Assembly (NCBI GenBank): GCA_021774625.1
Contig: JAJFIV010000027.1
Location: forward strand, 336,566 to 400,565
Direction of reading: 5' to 3'
Origin: Alphaproteobacteria bacterium
Lineage (GTDB): Bacteria; Pseudomonadota; Alphaproteobacteria; Sphingomonadales; JAKSBY01
Length of the DNA stretch: 64,000 bases
A program made the translations under genes and the position numbers. Shown in pieces: positions 48,747 to 57,352 of this stretch. The notes below the pieces were generated by a model. That model ran no database searches. It saw nothing but the letters and a program-made list of their open reading frames with translations, and had not been told where the DNA came from. Position 1 is the first letter of the stretch; every line of letters starts with the position of its first letter.

Positions 48747-51068
48747 GTGCGTAAAAAAAACCGCCACAAGCAAGCCGCCCCCCTCCTTCCTGAAGGGGTG
48801 AAACGCTTAACAAAGCGCTCTCTGACTGTTTTGCTGGGCCTTTCGCTCATGGCGTTCTTTGTTTTTCTGGCAATGGCGCTGATCAGCTTTGACGCCGCCG
48901 ACCCCACGTTCAACAATGCGACCGAGGCGGCCGCCGCCAACTGGCTGGGCCCTGCCGGCTCCTATCTGGCGGATATTTTCCTGCAGGCGCTTGGCCTGGC
49001 CGCTGTTTTTCTGATCCTGCCTTTCCTGACATGGGGCTGGCGGCTGGTTGCCGGCAAGGGCCTGCCCTATCTGCCGCTGCATCTTGCCGTGCTGCCGCTG
49101 GGCGCCGTTGCCTGGGCGGTTTTTGCCAGCCTGGTTCCAAAGAGCGCATCCTGGCCCATCGAAACCGGCTATGGCGGATTCCTCGGCGGCCGGATCGCCG
49201 CGCTGCTCAGCGATGGCTATCTGGCCATACTCAACAGCGCCCCTCCGGCCATGCTGTTCTATATCCTGTTTTTCACGTTGGGGGTTTTGGGTACATATTT
49301 CACCCTGGGCATATCGAGAACGGACTGGCTGGCGGCGGCGGGGTCTATCCGCAAAGCCCTCCTGCTGCCATTCCGGCGACAGGGGCAGGCTTCACCGGCA
49401 AAACCCGCCAGCCGACAAGCAACGGCGGCCGGCAGGCGGCGGGACCCGGTTCTGACGCCTGCCGGGAAAAAGCGCCGGGTGACCAATCCCTTCCGGGCAA
49501 AGCGCGGAGAGCGCGCCATCAAGGAAAGCCAGACAAGCCTTGATTTCGGCGATCGGGGCGCCTTCTCTCTGCCGACGCTCGATCTGCTGAGCAAAGCCAA
49601 GGGCCCGGCTCGCGCCGCCGCCATCAACGAGGAGGCGCTGGAACAGAATGCCCGGCTTCTGGAAAGTGTGCTGGACGACTTTGGCATCAAGGGCGATATT
49701 CTGAAGGTCCGGCCCGGACCGGTGGTTACGTTATATGAACTGGAGCCGGCGCCAGGCACAAAGTCGTCGCGAATCATCGGTCTGGCTGATGATATTGCCC
49801 GCTCCATGAGCGCCATTTCCGCCAGAGTCGCGGTTATTCCCGGACGCAACGTTATCGGCATCGAGCTTCCCAACCGCCATCGGGAAGTTGTCTATTTGCG
49901 CGAAATTCTGTCCTCCGCCGCCTTTGAAAATTCCCCGGCACCGCTGGCGCTGGCGCTCGGCAAGGATATCGGCGGCAGTCCGGTGATTGCCGATCTCGCG
50001 ACCATGCCGCATCTTCTGGTCGCCGGCACCACCGGATCCGGCAAATCAGTGGGGATCAATGCGATGATCCTGTCGCTACTGTACCGCCTGCCGCCCAATA
50101 AATGCAAACTGATCCTGGTCGACCCCAAAATGCTGGAACTGTCCGTCTATGAAGGCATTCCGCATTTGCTGACCCCGGTGGTAACTGAGCCTAAAAAGGC
50201 CGTTGTTGCGCTGAAATGGGCGGTCCGGGAAATGGAAGAGCGCTACCGGGCCATGTCAAAGCTCGGGGTGCGCAATATCAATGCCTATAATAAACAGGTG
50301 GAGGAAGCGCGCCTTGCCGGAAAATCCATCACCCGCAAGGTTCAGACCGGGTTTGACAAGGAAACCGGTCAGCCGGTTTATGAACAGCTGGATTTCGACC
50401 TTGCCCCGCTGCCACAGATTGTCATTGTCATTGACGAAATGGCCGATCTGATGCTGGTTGCGGGCAAGGATGTGGAGGCCATGGTGCAGCGGCTGTCCCA
50501 AATGGCGCGCGCCGCCGGACTTCATCTGATTACCGCAACCCAGCGTCCGTCGGTTGATGTCATTACCGGCACCATCAAGGCCAATTTCCCGACCCGGATC
50601 AGCTTTCAGGTCACTTCAAAAATCGACAGCCGCACAATCTTGGGAGAACAGGGGGCGGAACAGCTTCTCGGCCAGGGCGATATGCTTTACATGGCTGCGG
50701 GGGGGCGCATCACCCGGGTGCACGGGCCCTTTGTCAGCGATCAGGAAGTGGAAAAAGTGGTCGCCATGCTGAAACGGCAGGGTGCGCCGGATTATCTGGA
50801 GGACATCACAGAAGAGCCGGAAGACGGATTTGATTCCGCCTTTATTCCGGGGCCCAACAAGGACGATGGCGATCTTTACAATCAAGCGGTCGGGATTGTT
50901 CAGCGCGACCGCAAAGCCTCCACCAGCTATATTCAGCGGCGCCTGAAAATCGGTTACAACCGGGCGGCGTCGCTGATTGAGGAAATGGAGGCAAGCGGGG
51001 TCATCAGCGCCGCCAATCATGCCGGCAAGCGGGAGGTTCTGCTACCCGATCCTGACGAGCAATATTAA
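48747..51068 (+). CDS. ftsK: DNA translocase FtsK
   Basis: N-terminal multi-TM region; PHLLVAGTTGSGKSVGINAMILSLLYR Walker A; IVIDEMADLMLVAGKDVE; C-terminal gamma winged helix (ASTSYIQRRLKIGYNRAASLIEEME). GTG at 48747 is a likelier start than 48576. Confidence 0.95.
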   Translation: MRKKNRHKQAAPLLPEGVKRLTKRSLTVLLGLSLMAFFVFLAMALISFDAADPTFNNATEAAAANWLGPAGSYLADIFLQALGLAAVFLILPFLTWGWRLVAGKGLPYLPLHLAVLPLGAVAWAVFASLVPKSASWPIETGYGGFLGGRIAALLSDGYLAILNSAPPAMLFYILFFTLGVLGTYFTLGISRTDWLAAAGSIRKALLLPFRRQGQASPAKPASRQATAAGRRRDPVLTPAGKKRRVTNPFRAKRGERAIKESQTSLDFGDRGAFSLPTLDLLSKAKGPARAAAINEEALEQNARLLESVLDDFGIKGDILKVRPGPVVTLYELEPAPGTKSSRIIGLADDIARSMSAISARVAVIPGRNVIGIELPNRHREVVYLREILSSAAFENSPAPLALALGKDIGGSPVIADLATMPHLLVAGTTGSGKSVGINAMILSLLYRLPPNKCKLILVDPKMLELSVYEGIPHLLTPVVTEPKKAVVALKWAVREMEERYRAMSKLGVRNINAYNKQVEEARLAGKSITRKVQTGFDKETGQPVYEQLDFDLAPLPQIVIVIDEMADLMLVAGKDVEAMVQRLSQMARAAGLHLITATQRPSVDVITGTIKANFPTRISFQVTSKIDSRTILGEQGAEQLLGQGDMLYMAAGGRITRVHGPFVSDQEVEKVVAMLKRQGAPDYLEDITEEPEDGFDSAFIPGPNKDDGDLYNQAVGIVQRDRKASTSYIQRRLKIGYNRAASLIEEMEASGVISAANHAGKREVLLPDPDEQY

Positions 51069-51188
51069 ATGACGGTAATCCCTTATAATAGCCTTAAACA
51101 AAGCTTAACGGCCGTTCATGCCGGGTTCATGTCGGATCTGCGACACTGGTTCTCCTATGAGGTTCAATATCGTCAGGGGATAAGAGAA

Positions 51189-51929
51189 ATGGACCGGCTT
51201 TTCAGGTCTCTGCGCATTGTTGGTTTTCTGTTGTTTTGGACTCTGGCCGGTCTGATTATGGGCGGCCTTTTGGCCCATACGGTTCTGGCCCAGGAAAGCG
51301 CCGCCGCCGATGATCTTGAAACCATTGAAGTCAATACGCCGGTTGATATCCACCAGAGACAATTGAACGATATCGAGGATTATCTGAATGGGATATCCTC
51401 GCTGCGCGCCCGTTTTATCCAGCAAAGCCCCGATGGCTCGCTGTCCCGCGGTGTCTTTCACCTGCAGCGGCCCGGCCGGGTGCGTTTCGAATATGAGGAT
51501 GATTCCCCGCTGCTGATTGTCAGTGACGGCGATATTCTGAGTTTTATCGACTATGATGTCGGCCAGGTCAGCCGCTGGCCGATCAAGGACACGCCATTGC
51601 ATCTGCTGGTCGACGACACGGTTTCGCTTGATGAAAACATCACCATGGTTGCCCTCGGCCCGGGGGAACTTGCCAACATGCTTTCGGTAACGGCGAAAGA
51701 TCCGGATAATCCCGAACAGGGGGCCATGACCCTTATATTTGCCTATGAACCGGTCGCCGGAACCGAGGATACGGCGCTCAATCTCCGCGCCTGGGAAGTG
51801 ATTGATGCGCAGGGCACGATCACCACGGTCACTCTGATCGAGCCTGAATTCAACCTGGCGCTCGAACGGTCACTCTGGGATTTTGAGGACCCCAGGGGGA
51901 AATCCTTCAACCGCCGCCGCCGCCGTTAA
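51189..51929 (+). CDS. lolA: Outer-membrane lipoprotein carrier protein LolA family
   Basis: IEDYLNGISSLRARFIQQSPDGSLSRGVFHLQRPGRVRFEYEDDSPLLIVSDGDILSFIDYDVGQVSRWPI. Confidence 0.92.
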   Translation: MDRLFRSLRIVGFLLFWTLAGLIMGGLLAHTVLAQESAAADDLETIEVNTPVDIHQRQLNDIEDYLNGISSLRARFIQQSPDGSLSRGVFHLQRPGRVRFEYEDDSPLLIVSDGDILSFIDYDVGQVSRWPIKDTPLHLLVDDTVSLDENITMVALGPGELANMLSVTAKDPDNPEQGAMTLIFAYEPVAGTEDTALNLRAWEVIDAQGTITTVTLIEPEFNLALERSLWDFEDPRGKSFNRRRRR

Positions 51930-51979
51930 AACCATCTTATTGTTGCGGGCCCCGCGCTGAACCGCTACAGCCATATTCA

Positions 51980-52546
51980 GTGGACGATCCTTTTGAAACA
52001 TATCCCGGCCTTGCCGCCGTTTCCCGCTTTACGCGCCTTGTTCCCAAAATGCCCTGGTTTCGCGCCATCGGCGACCCGCTGGATCAGGGCCTGCTGGACG
52101 ATGCCCGACAATATCTCGATTCCCTGGGCTTTCCCGAAGCGGAACCGGCGCTGATCCCCAACTGGGAGGACGCCGCCTTTGCCGCCGAGTCCGCCGACTG
52201 GAACAGCGCGGCCTGGGAGGCGGAAGAGCAGCTTCGCGCCCATCTGATCGATATGGTGCATGAAGAAATCGACGCCGTCACCGTCGAAGTGGCGCTGACC
52301 TATGTCAGCGGTATCGCATCCGATGCGGCCATGGGCGGCATCCGGGAAGCCGCGGACTTTCTGCAAATAGCGGACGAGGCTTTCGCGCAGGCCGCCGTGG
52401 GCGCCGCCGTTCAGGCCTGCCATCTGGCAGCATTGGTGCTTGCTGCCGGCGGCACGGCGGACCATCCTTTTTCGTTGAAATTTCAGCTTTTCGAATCCGG
52501 CCGCTGGCCCATCGGCATCGCCGGCAACAGCTTTAATATTTTCTGA
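51980..52546 (+). CDS. Conserved-looking hypothetical protein
   Basis: 188-aa ORF in the lolA-xthA gap, same strand; no recognised domain. Confidence 0.6.
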   Translation: MDDPFETYPGLAAVSRFTRLVPKMPWFRAIGDPLDQGLLDDARQYLDSLGFPEAEPALIPNWEDAAFAAESADWNSAAWEAEEQLRAHLIDMVHEEIDAVTVEVALTYVSGIASDAAMGGIREAADFLQIADEAFAQAAVGAAVQACHLAALVLAAGGTADHPFSLKFQLFESGRWPIGIAGNSFNIF

Positions 52547-52553
52547 GGTCTTT

Positions 52554-53357
52554 ATGAGCAAAATCCCGTCAACCGCGCGGCTTGTCACCTGGAATATCAA
52601 CTCGGTCCGTTTCCGGCTCGATCTGGTGGACCGGTTTATCCGGGGTTTTCAGCCGGACATCCTCTGCCTCCAGGAAACCAAGGCCCAGGACGATCAGTTT
52701 CCCCTCAAATGGTTTGAAGAACGGGGCTTTAAATACACCGCCCTGCATGGACAGAAAAGCTATCATGGGGTGGCCATTCTTTCAAAACTGCCTTTTTCCG
52801 GTCCTTCGATTGTTGATTGGTGTTCGATGGGGGATGCCCGGCATGTCCAGGTGACGCTGCCGGGCGGCGCGGTTTTGCATAATGTTTATGCCCCGGCAGG
52901 CGGCGATGAACCAAACCCCAAAACCAATCCCAAATTTGACCATAAGCTGCGATTCTTTGATGAAATGATCGCCTGGTCGGCAAAACTTCAAGCCCCCTCC
53001 ATCCTGGTCGGTGACCTCAATATTGCCCCGTACGAGAATGACGTGTGGTCCCACAAACAGCTTTTAAAAGTGGTCAGCCATACCCCGGTTGAAACCGAGC
53101 GCATGATGGCGCTGCTTGAAAGCCATGACTGGATTGACGTCATGCGCGATTTTGTGCCGAAGGAAGAGAAGCTTTTCACCTGGTGGTCTTACCGGGCGCG
53201 GGACTGGCTCGCCAGCAACAAGGGCCGCAGGCTTGACCATATCTGGCTCAGCCCTTCGCTTAAGGGAACGGTTCAATCGCTGCGTGTCGGACTGGATGCC
53301 CGGGGCTGGGAAAAGCCGTCGGACCATGCGCCGGTGATTGCGGATATCCTGCTGTAA
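52554..53357 (+). CDS. xthA: Exodeoxyribonuclease III family protein
   Basis: RLVTWNINSVRFRLDLV, DILCLQETKAQDDQFP, LVGDLNIAPYENDVW, RRLDHIWLSP, KPSDHAPVIADI. Confidence 0.96.
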   Translation: MSKIPSTARLVTWNINSVRFRLDLVDRFIRGFQPDILCLQETKAQDDQFPLKWFEERGFKYTALHGQKSYHGVAILSKLPFSGPSIVDWCSMGDARHVQVTLPGGAVLHNVYAPAGGDEPNPKTNPKFDHKLRFFDEMIAWSAKLQAPSILVGDLNIAPYENDVWSHKQLLKVVSHTPVETERMMALLESHDWIDVMRDFVPKEEKLFTWWSYRARDWLASNKGRRLDHIWLSPSLKGTVQSLRVGLDARGWEKPSDHAPVIADILL

Positions 53358-53402
53358 GAAGCTGCCGGGCTGGGCCCCCCCGTTTTTTTGAAAGAATCAC
53401 CA

Positions 53403-53500
53403 CCGTTCGTACTGAGTAGCCTGAAAGGCGTATCGAAGTACGGTGCCAATCTCCCTCCTTCGATACACCACCGCTTCGCGGTGGCACTCAGGATGAACGG
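53403..53500. repeat. Complex palindromic intergenic repeat (REP-like), cloverleaf-capable
   Basis: Outer arms ccgttcgtactgagt / actcaggatgaacgg (13/15 complementary), inner arms gtatcgaa / ttcgatac, side hairpins gcc-tgaaa-ggc and ccaccgc-ttc-gcggtgg. Confidence 0.8.
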
Positions 53501-53530
53501 GGATGCTCCCGTCAAAAATGAAAGGCTTCT

Positions 53531-54235
53531 TTATGGCGCGGACTGGCCGGCCTGCAACCGGTAGCCGCCGGGTTCGGTAATCAGGATCTGAGCACTGGAC
53601 GGATCATCCTCGATCTTCTGGCGCAGCCGGTAAACATGGGTTTCCAGCGTATGGGTGGTCACTCCCGTATTATAGCCCCAGACCTCGTTTAAAAGTTCGT
53701 CCCGGCCCACCGCCTTGTCGCCCGCCCGGTAGAGATATTTCAGGATCGAGGTCTCTTTTTCCGTCAGCCGTACCTTCTGACCGCTGGCGTCACGAACCAG
53801 AAGCTTGCCAGCCGGCTTGAAAGTGTAGGGACCAACAGCGAAAACCGCGTCTTCGCTTTGTTCATGCTGGCGCAAATGCGCCCTGACGCGGGCCAGCAGA
53901 ACACCAAAACGGAATGGCTTGATTACATAATCATTGGCGCCGGACTCAAGGCCGAGAATGGTGTCGGCGTCGCTGTCGGCCCCGGTCAGCATAATGACGG
54001 GTACTTTTACCCCGGCCCGCCGCGCCATGCGGCAGACCTCCCGGCCATCAAGGTCCGGCAGGCCGACATCTAGGATAATGGCGTCAAAGCTCTGTTTTTT
54101 AAGAATGTCCAGCGCCTCCGCCCCGGTTGTGGCTTCGGCGGTTTCAAATTCTTCATGCAGCGCAAGCTGGTCAACCAGCGCCCCGCGCAAATTATTGTCA
54201 TCATCCACCAAAAGAATTTTTTTCGTCGCGCTCAT
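53531..54235 (-). CDS. OmpR-family response regulator transcription factor
   Basis: Receiver ILLVDDDNNLRGAL...DAIILDVGLPDLDG...IMLTGADSDADTILGLESGANDYVIKPF; winged-helix C-terminus LTEKETSILKYLYRAGDKAVGRDELLNEVWGYN. Confidence 0.95.
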   Translation of the reverse strand: MSATKKILLVDDDNNLRGALVDQLALHEEFETAEATTGAEALDILKKQSFDAIILDVGLPDLDGREVCRMARRAGVKVPVIMLTGADSDADTILGLESGANDYVIKPFRFGVLLARVRAHLRQHEQSEDAVFAVGPYTFKPAGKLLVRDASGQKVRLTEKETSILKYLYRAGDKAVGRDELLNEVWGYNTGVTTHTLETHVYRLRQKIEDDPSSAQILITEPGGYRLQAGQSAP

Positions 54236-54265
54236 AAGACTGTCTATACTTATTAGATTATTCTG

Positions 54266-54294
54266 CAGGTGAAGCTGTATATAGCCATCACCTG
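54266..54294. promoter_or_regulatory. Inverted repeat caggtga-N15-tcacctg in the divergent RR/ribA intergenic region
   Basis: Perfect 7-bp arms, internal gct..agc pairing, between divergent starts at 54235 and 54334. Confidence 0.45.
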
Positions 54295-54333
54295 ATTATT
54301 ATACTAGGCTATAAAATACCGGATCAGCAAGAC

Positions 54334-55449
54334 ATGAACTCGAATATGCCTGCAACACCCCCCGCCTTCATCGCTGTCGACCGGGCGGCGGACGATCTCC
54401 GCCGGGGTCTTCCGGTGATCGTTCGGGGGGAGAAGGCTCTTTTGATCGTCGCCACCGAGCGGGCGAGCCGCGCCGTTCTTGCTCTGCTACAATCCGCAGC
54501 CGCGAAAGAGCCTTATTTGCTGCTGACCGCCAACCGGTCGGATGCGTTGAAGATTCATGGCCGGGGACGGTCTGTGGTGCCCGTCAGACTGCCGGCCTCT
54601 TTAAAAATAGAAGACCTGCAGGCCATCGCCGACCCCACACGTGACCTCGCGAATCCTCTGAAAGGCCCTTTTGAGACAATCCCGCGGGCGGAACGGGAAT
54701 CGGAAACGGCCGCGTTGAAATTATGCCGCATCGCCAAACTGCTGCCTGCCGCCCTGGTTTGCGAAGTTTCAGACGAGGACAGCATCAACGCGCTTTGCGA
54801 AATACATGGTCTGCTTTCCGTTTCCCCGGCAGCCGTTTTGACTTATGAAAAAGAAAACGCCGGGGCGCTGGAAGAAATTGCCCGGGCGCAGGTTCCGCTG
54901 GAAGGCGCGGAAAACACAACGCTTATTTCCTATCGGCCGGTTTCAGGCGGACCGGAACATATGGCAATTGTGATCGGCGAGCCGGGCGGCGAAAAATCTG
55001 CACTGGTCCGCATCCATTCCGAATGTTTTACCGGTGATCTTCTGGCCTCCCTTAAATGCGATTGCGGCAAACAGCTAAAGGGCGCCATTGCCGCCATGGC
55101 CGCTGAGCAGGGCGGCATTGTGCTTTATCTTGCCCATGAGGGACGCGGCGTCGGTCTCGCCGGAAAACTGAAAGCCTATGCCCTGCAGGATCAGGGCTTC
55201 GATACGGTGGACGCCAACCTGAAACTGGGTTTTGATGTTGATGAGCGGGATTTTCAGCCCGCAGCAGAAATTTTGCGGCGCCTTGGCCATAAAACCGTCC
55301 GTCTGCTGACCAACAATCCGGAGAAGGTGGCGGCGCTGGAACGGTTCGGAATCAAGGTTGCGCAGCGCCTTCCTCATGTTTTTCCCGCCACCAAACATAA
55401 TGCCGGTTATCTGGCGACAAAAAAGGCCCGCAGCGGCCATCTTTTGTGA
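54334..55449 (+). CDS. ribA: GTP cyclohydrolase II with degenerate RibB-like N-terminal domain
   Basis: RIHSECFTGDLLASLKCDCGKQL, LYLAHEGRGVGLAGKLKAYALQDQG, RLLTNNPEKVAALE; N-terminus RAADDLRRGLPVIV aligns with RibB without its acidic catalytic loop. Confidence 0.93.
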   Translation: MNSNMPATPPAFIAVDRAADDLRRGLPVIVRGEKALLIVATERASRAVLALLQSAAAKEPYLLLTANRSDALKIHGRGRSVVPVRLPASLKIEDLQAIADPTRDLANPLKGPFETIPRAERESETAALKLCRIAKLLPAALVCEVSDEDSINALCEIHGLLSVSPAAVLTYEKENAGALEEIARAQVPLEGAENTTLISYRPVSGGPEHMAIVIGEPGGEKSALVRIHSECFTGDLLASLKCDCGKQLKGAIAAMAAEQGGIVLYLAHEGRGVGLAGKLKAYALQDQGFDTVDANLKLGFDVDERDFQPAAEILRRLGHKTVRLLTNNPEKVAALERFGIKVAQRLPHVFPATKHNAGYLATKKARSGHLL

Positions 55450-55462
55450 TGGAGCGCGCGCC

Positions 55463-56020
55463 ATGAGCGCATCCGCGCTGAAAATCCTTGCGGATCAGAA
55501 CAAGCCTTCGAAAGGCGACGCTCATTGGCAGAACCGGTCCTTTCCCTGCGCGCTCGGCCGGGCGGGTGTTGTTGCGGAACGTGAAAAACGGGAGGGCGAC
55601 GGCAAAACCCCCCTTGGCCGGTTTGTCATGCGCCGTCTGCTCTACCGGGCGGACCGTCTGCAGCGGCCGGAAACACACTTGCCTGCGACGGCTATCCGGG
55701 AGACCGATGGCTGGTGCGATGCGCCATCCGACCCCCTTTATAACCGGCCTGTCCCCTTGCCCTATCCGGCCAGCGCGGAAAGATTATGGCGGGAGGACCA
55801 AATCTACGACCTCATTGTCATTCTGGGCCACAATGATGATCCCCCGGCGGCAAATCTCGGCAGCGCCATTTTCCTCCATGTTGCGCGGGACAACTTTATG
55901 GCCACGGAAGGCTGTGTGGCGCTTCTGCGGAATGACCTGCTCGCCGTTCTGAAGGATTGCGAGGCCGGGACTTACCTTGATATCCGCGCGCCGAAAATTG
56001 CGGTGCCGACCCGGACATAA
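55463..56020 (+). CDS. L,D-transpeptidase family protein
   Basis: KREGDGKTPLGRFVMRRLLYR; catalytic HVARDNFMATEGCVALLRNDL. Confidence 0.88.
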   Translation: MSASALKILADQNKPSKGDAHWQNRSFPCALGRAGVVAEREKREGDGKTPLGRFVMRRLLYRADRLQRPETHLPATAIRETDGWCDAPSDPLYNRPVPLPYPASAERLWREDQIYDLIVILGHNDDPPAANLGSAIFLHVARDNFMATEGCVALLRNDLLAVLKDCEAGTYLDIRAPKIAVPTRT

Positions 56021-56661
56021 TGGGCGCCCATTTCCGCCGCCAGTTCAAAATCACCGCTCATGCCCATGCTGAGTTTTTCAAGTCCAAACCGGCCGGCCAG
56101 TTTTTTAAGGAGCGCAAAATGCAGCGCCGGCTCCTCATCCAGCGGCGGAATACACATCAGGCCCTCGATGGCCAAATCCAGTTCATCGCGGCAGCAGCGA
56201 AGCAGCGCCGGTAGTTCTGAGGACGGGATACCACCCTTTTGCGGCTCCTCCCCGGTATTGACCTGAATGAAAAGACGGACGGTTTTACCGCTTTTATCCA
56301 TTTCTTTCTTAAGGGCGCGGGCAAGTTTTTCCCGATCAACCGTTTGAATGACATCAAACAGGGCAACGGCGTCCTTTACCTTGTTTGTCTGCAGGCCGCC
56401 GATCAGATGAAGCTCGATATCAGGAAAATCCTGCCTGAGGTCCAGCCATTTTTCCGCCGCTTCCTGGATCCGGTTTTCGCCAAAAATCCTGTGCCCCGCC
56501 GCCAGAGCCTCGCGGATTCGCCCGGCAGGATGGGTTTTGGACATCGCGATCACGCGGCAGCCGTCCCCTTCACGCACGCCCCGCGCCGCCGCCTCAGACG
56601 TGCGCACCAAAATATCCGCAAGCCGGTCTTTGATATCGGCCATATCCGGGGTTTTCGGCAT
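55972..56661 (-). CDS. YggS-family PLP-binding homeostasis protein
   Basis: VIAMSKTHPAGRIREALAAGHRIFGENRIQEAAEKW, LHLIGGLQTNKVKDAV, GMSGDFELAAEMGAHYVRVGTAIFGAR. Confidence 0.95.
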   Translation of the reverse strand: MPKTPDMADIKDRLADILVRTSEAAARGVREGDGCRVIAMSKTHPAGRIREALAAGHRIFGENRIQEAAEKWLDLRQDFPDIELHLIGGLQTNKVKDAVALFDVIQTVDREKLARALKKEMDKSGKTVRLFIQVNTGEEPQKGGIPSSELPALLRCCRDELDLAIEGLMCIPPLDEEPALHFALLKKLAGRFGLEKLSMGMSGDFELAAEMGAHYVRVGTAIFGARISR

Positions 56662-56726
56662 TGGCTTCCTTTCTCTTCTTCTCTATAGCCATGGCGGGGC
56701 CATACAACAACATGCTAGAAGGCGCC

Positions 56727-57347
56727 ATGAAACGGAAAATTGGCATTCCCCATCCCCCCCTCTTCCAGAAGCGGCATATAAAGCGGCCGCTTTTTTCCAA
56801 AAACGGCCGATTGATGCCGCGCATTTTTTTTCTGACCGACAGCAGTCGATTGCCCGATCCCCGGCCAGCAATCCGCGCTTTGCCCAAGGGCACGGGCGTG
56901 ATTTTTCGGGATTATGATGTGGCGGAACGAGCGCAGAAGGCCCGGCTCTGCGCCCGACTTTGCCGGCAAAGAGGGCTGGTTTTTCTGGTCGCGGGGGACC
57001 ATTATCTGGCGGACGCCATCGGGGCGGATGGCTTGCATTTACCGGACCGGCCCCCCTATCGCCGGCTTGTGCGCCCGCAGCGCCCGTTTCTGATCACCGC
57101 GTCAGCGCACGATGCTTATGGTCTGCGCCGCGCTGAAACGCTGGGAGCGGATCTAGTTTTTTTGTCGCCGGTTTTTCCAACACGGAGTCATCCCGGAGCC
57201 AGGGCCCTGGGGATCCATCGTTTTAGCCGACTCGCGTCCCTGTCAAATATACCGGTCTTTGCATTAGGCGGGATTGATCGGGAAACAACAAGACGCCTGC
57301 CGCCGATGACCGGGGGGGTTGCCGCGATATCCGCTTTTAAGAGGTGA
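56727..57347 (+). CDS. ThiE/TenI-like (thiamine phosphate synthase fold) protein, divergent active site
   Basis: AIGADGLHLPD, LVFLSPVFPTRSHPGARALGIHRFSRL, IPVFALGGI; several canonical ThiE substrate-binding motifs altered. Confidence 0.8.
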   Translation: MKRKIGIPHPPLFQKRHIKRPLFSKNGRLMPRIFFLTDSSRLPDPRPAIRALPKGTGVIFRDYDVAERAQKARLCARLCRQRGLVFLVAGDHYLADAIGADGLHLPDRPPYRRLVRPQRPFLITASAHDAYGLRRAETLGADLVFLSPVFPTRSHPGARALGIHRFSRLASLSNIPVFALGGIDRETTRRLPPMTGGVAAISAFKR

Positions 57348-57352
57348 CGGGG

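Noticed and set aside
53371-53390. Possible xthA terminator (ggctgggcccccccgttttttt)
   Set aside because: T-run is present but the upstream stem is short and ambiguous, so it is not called as a feature
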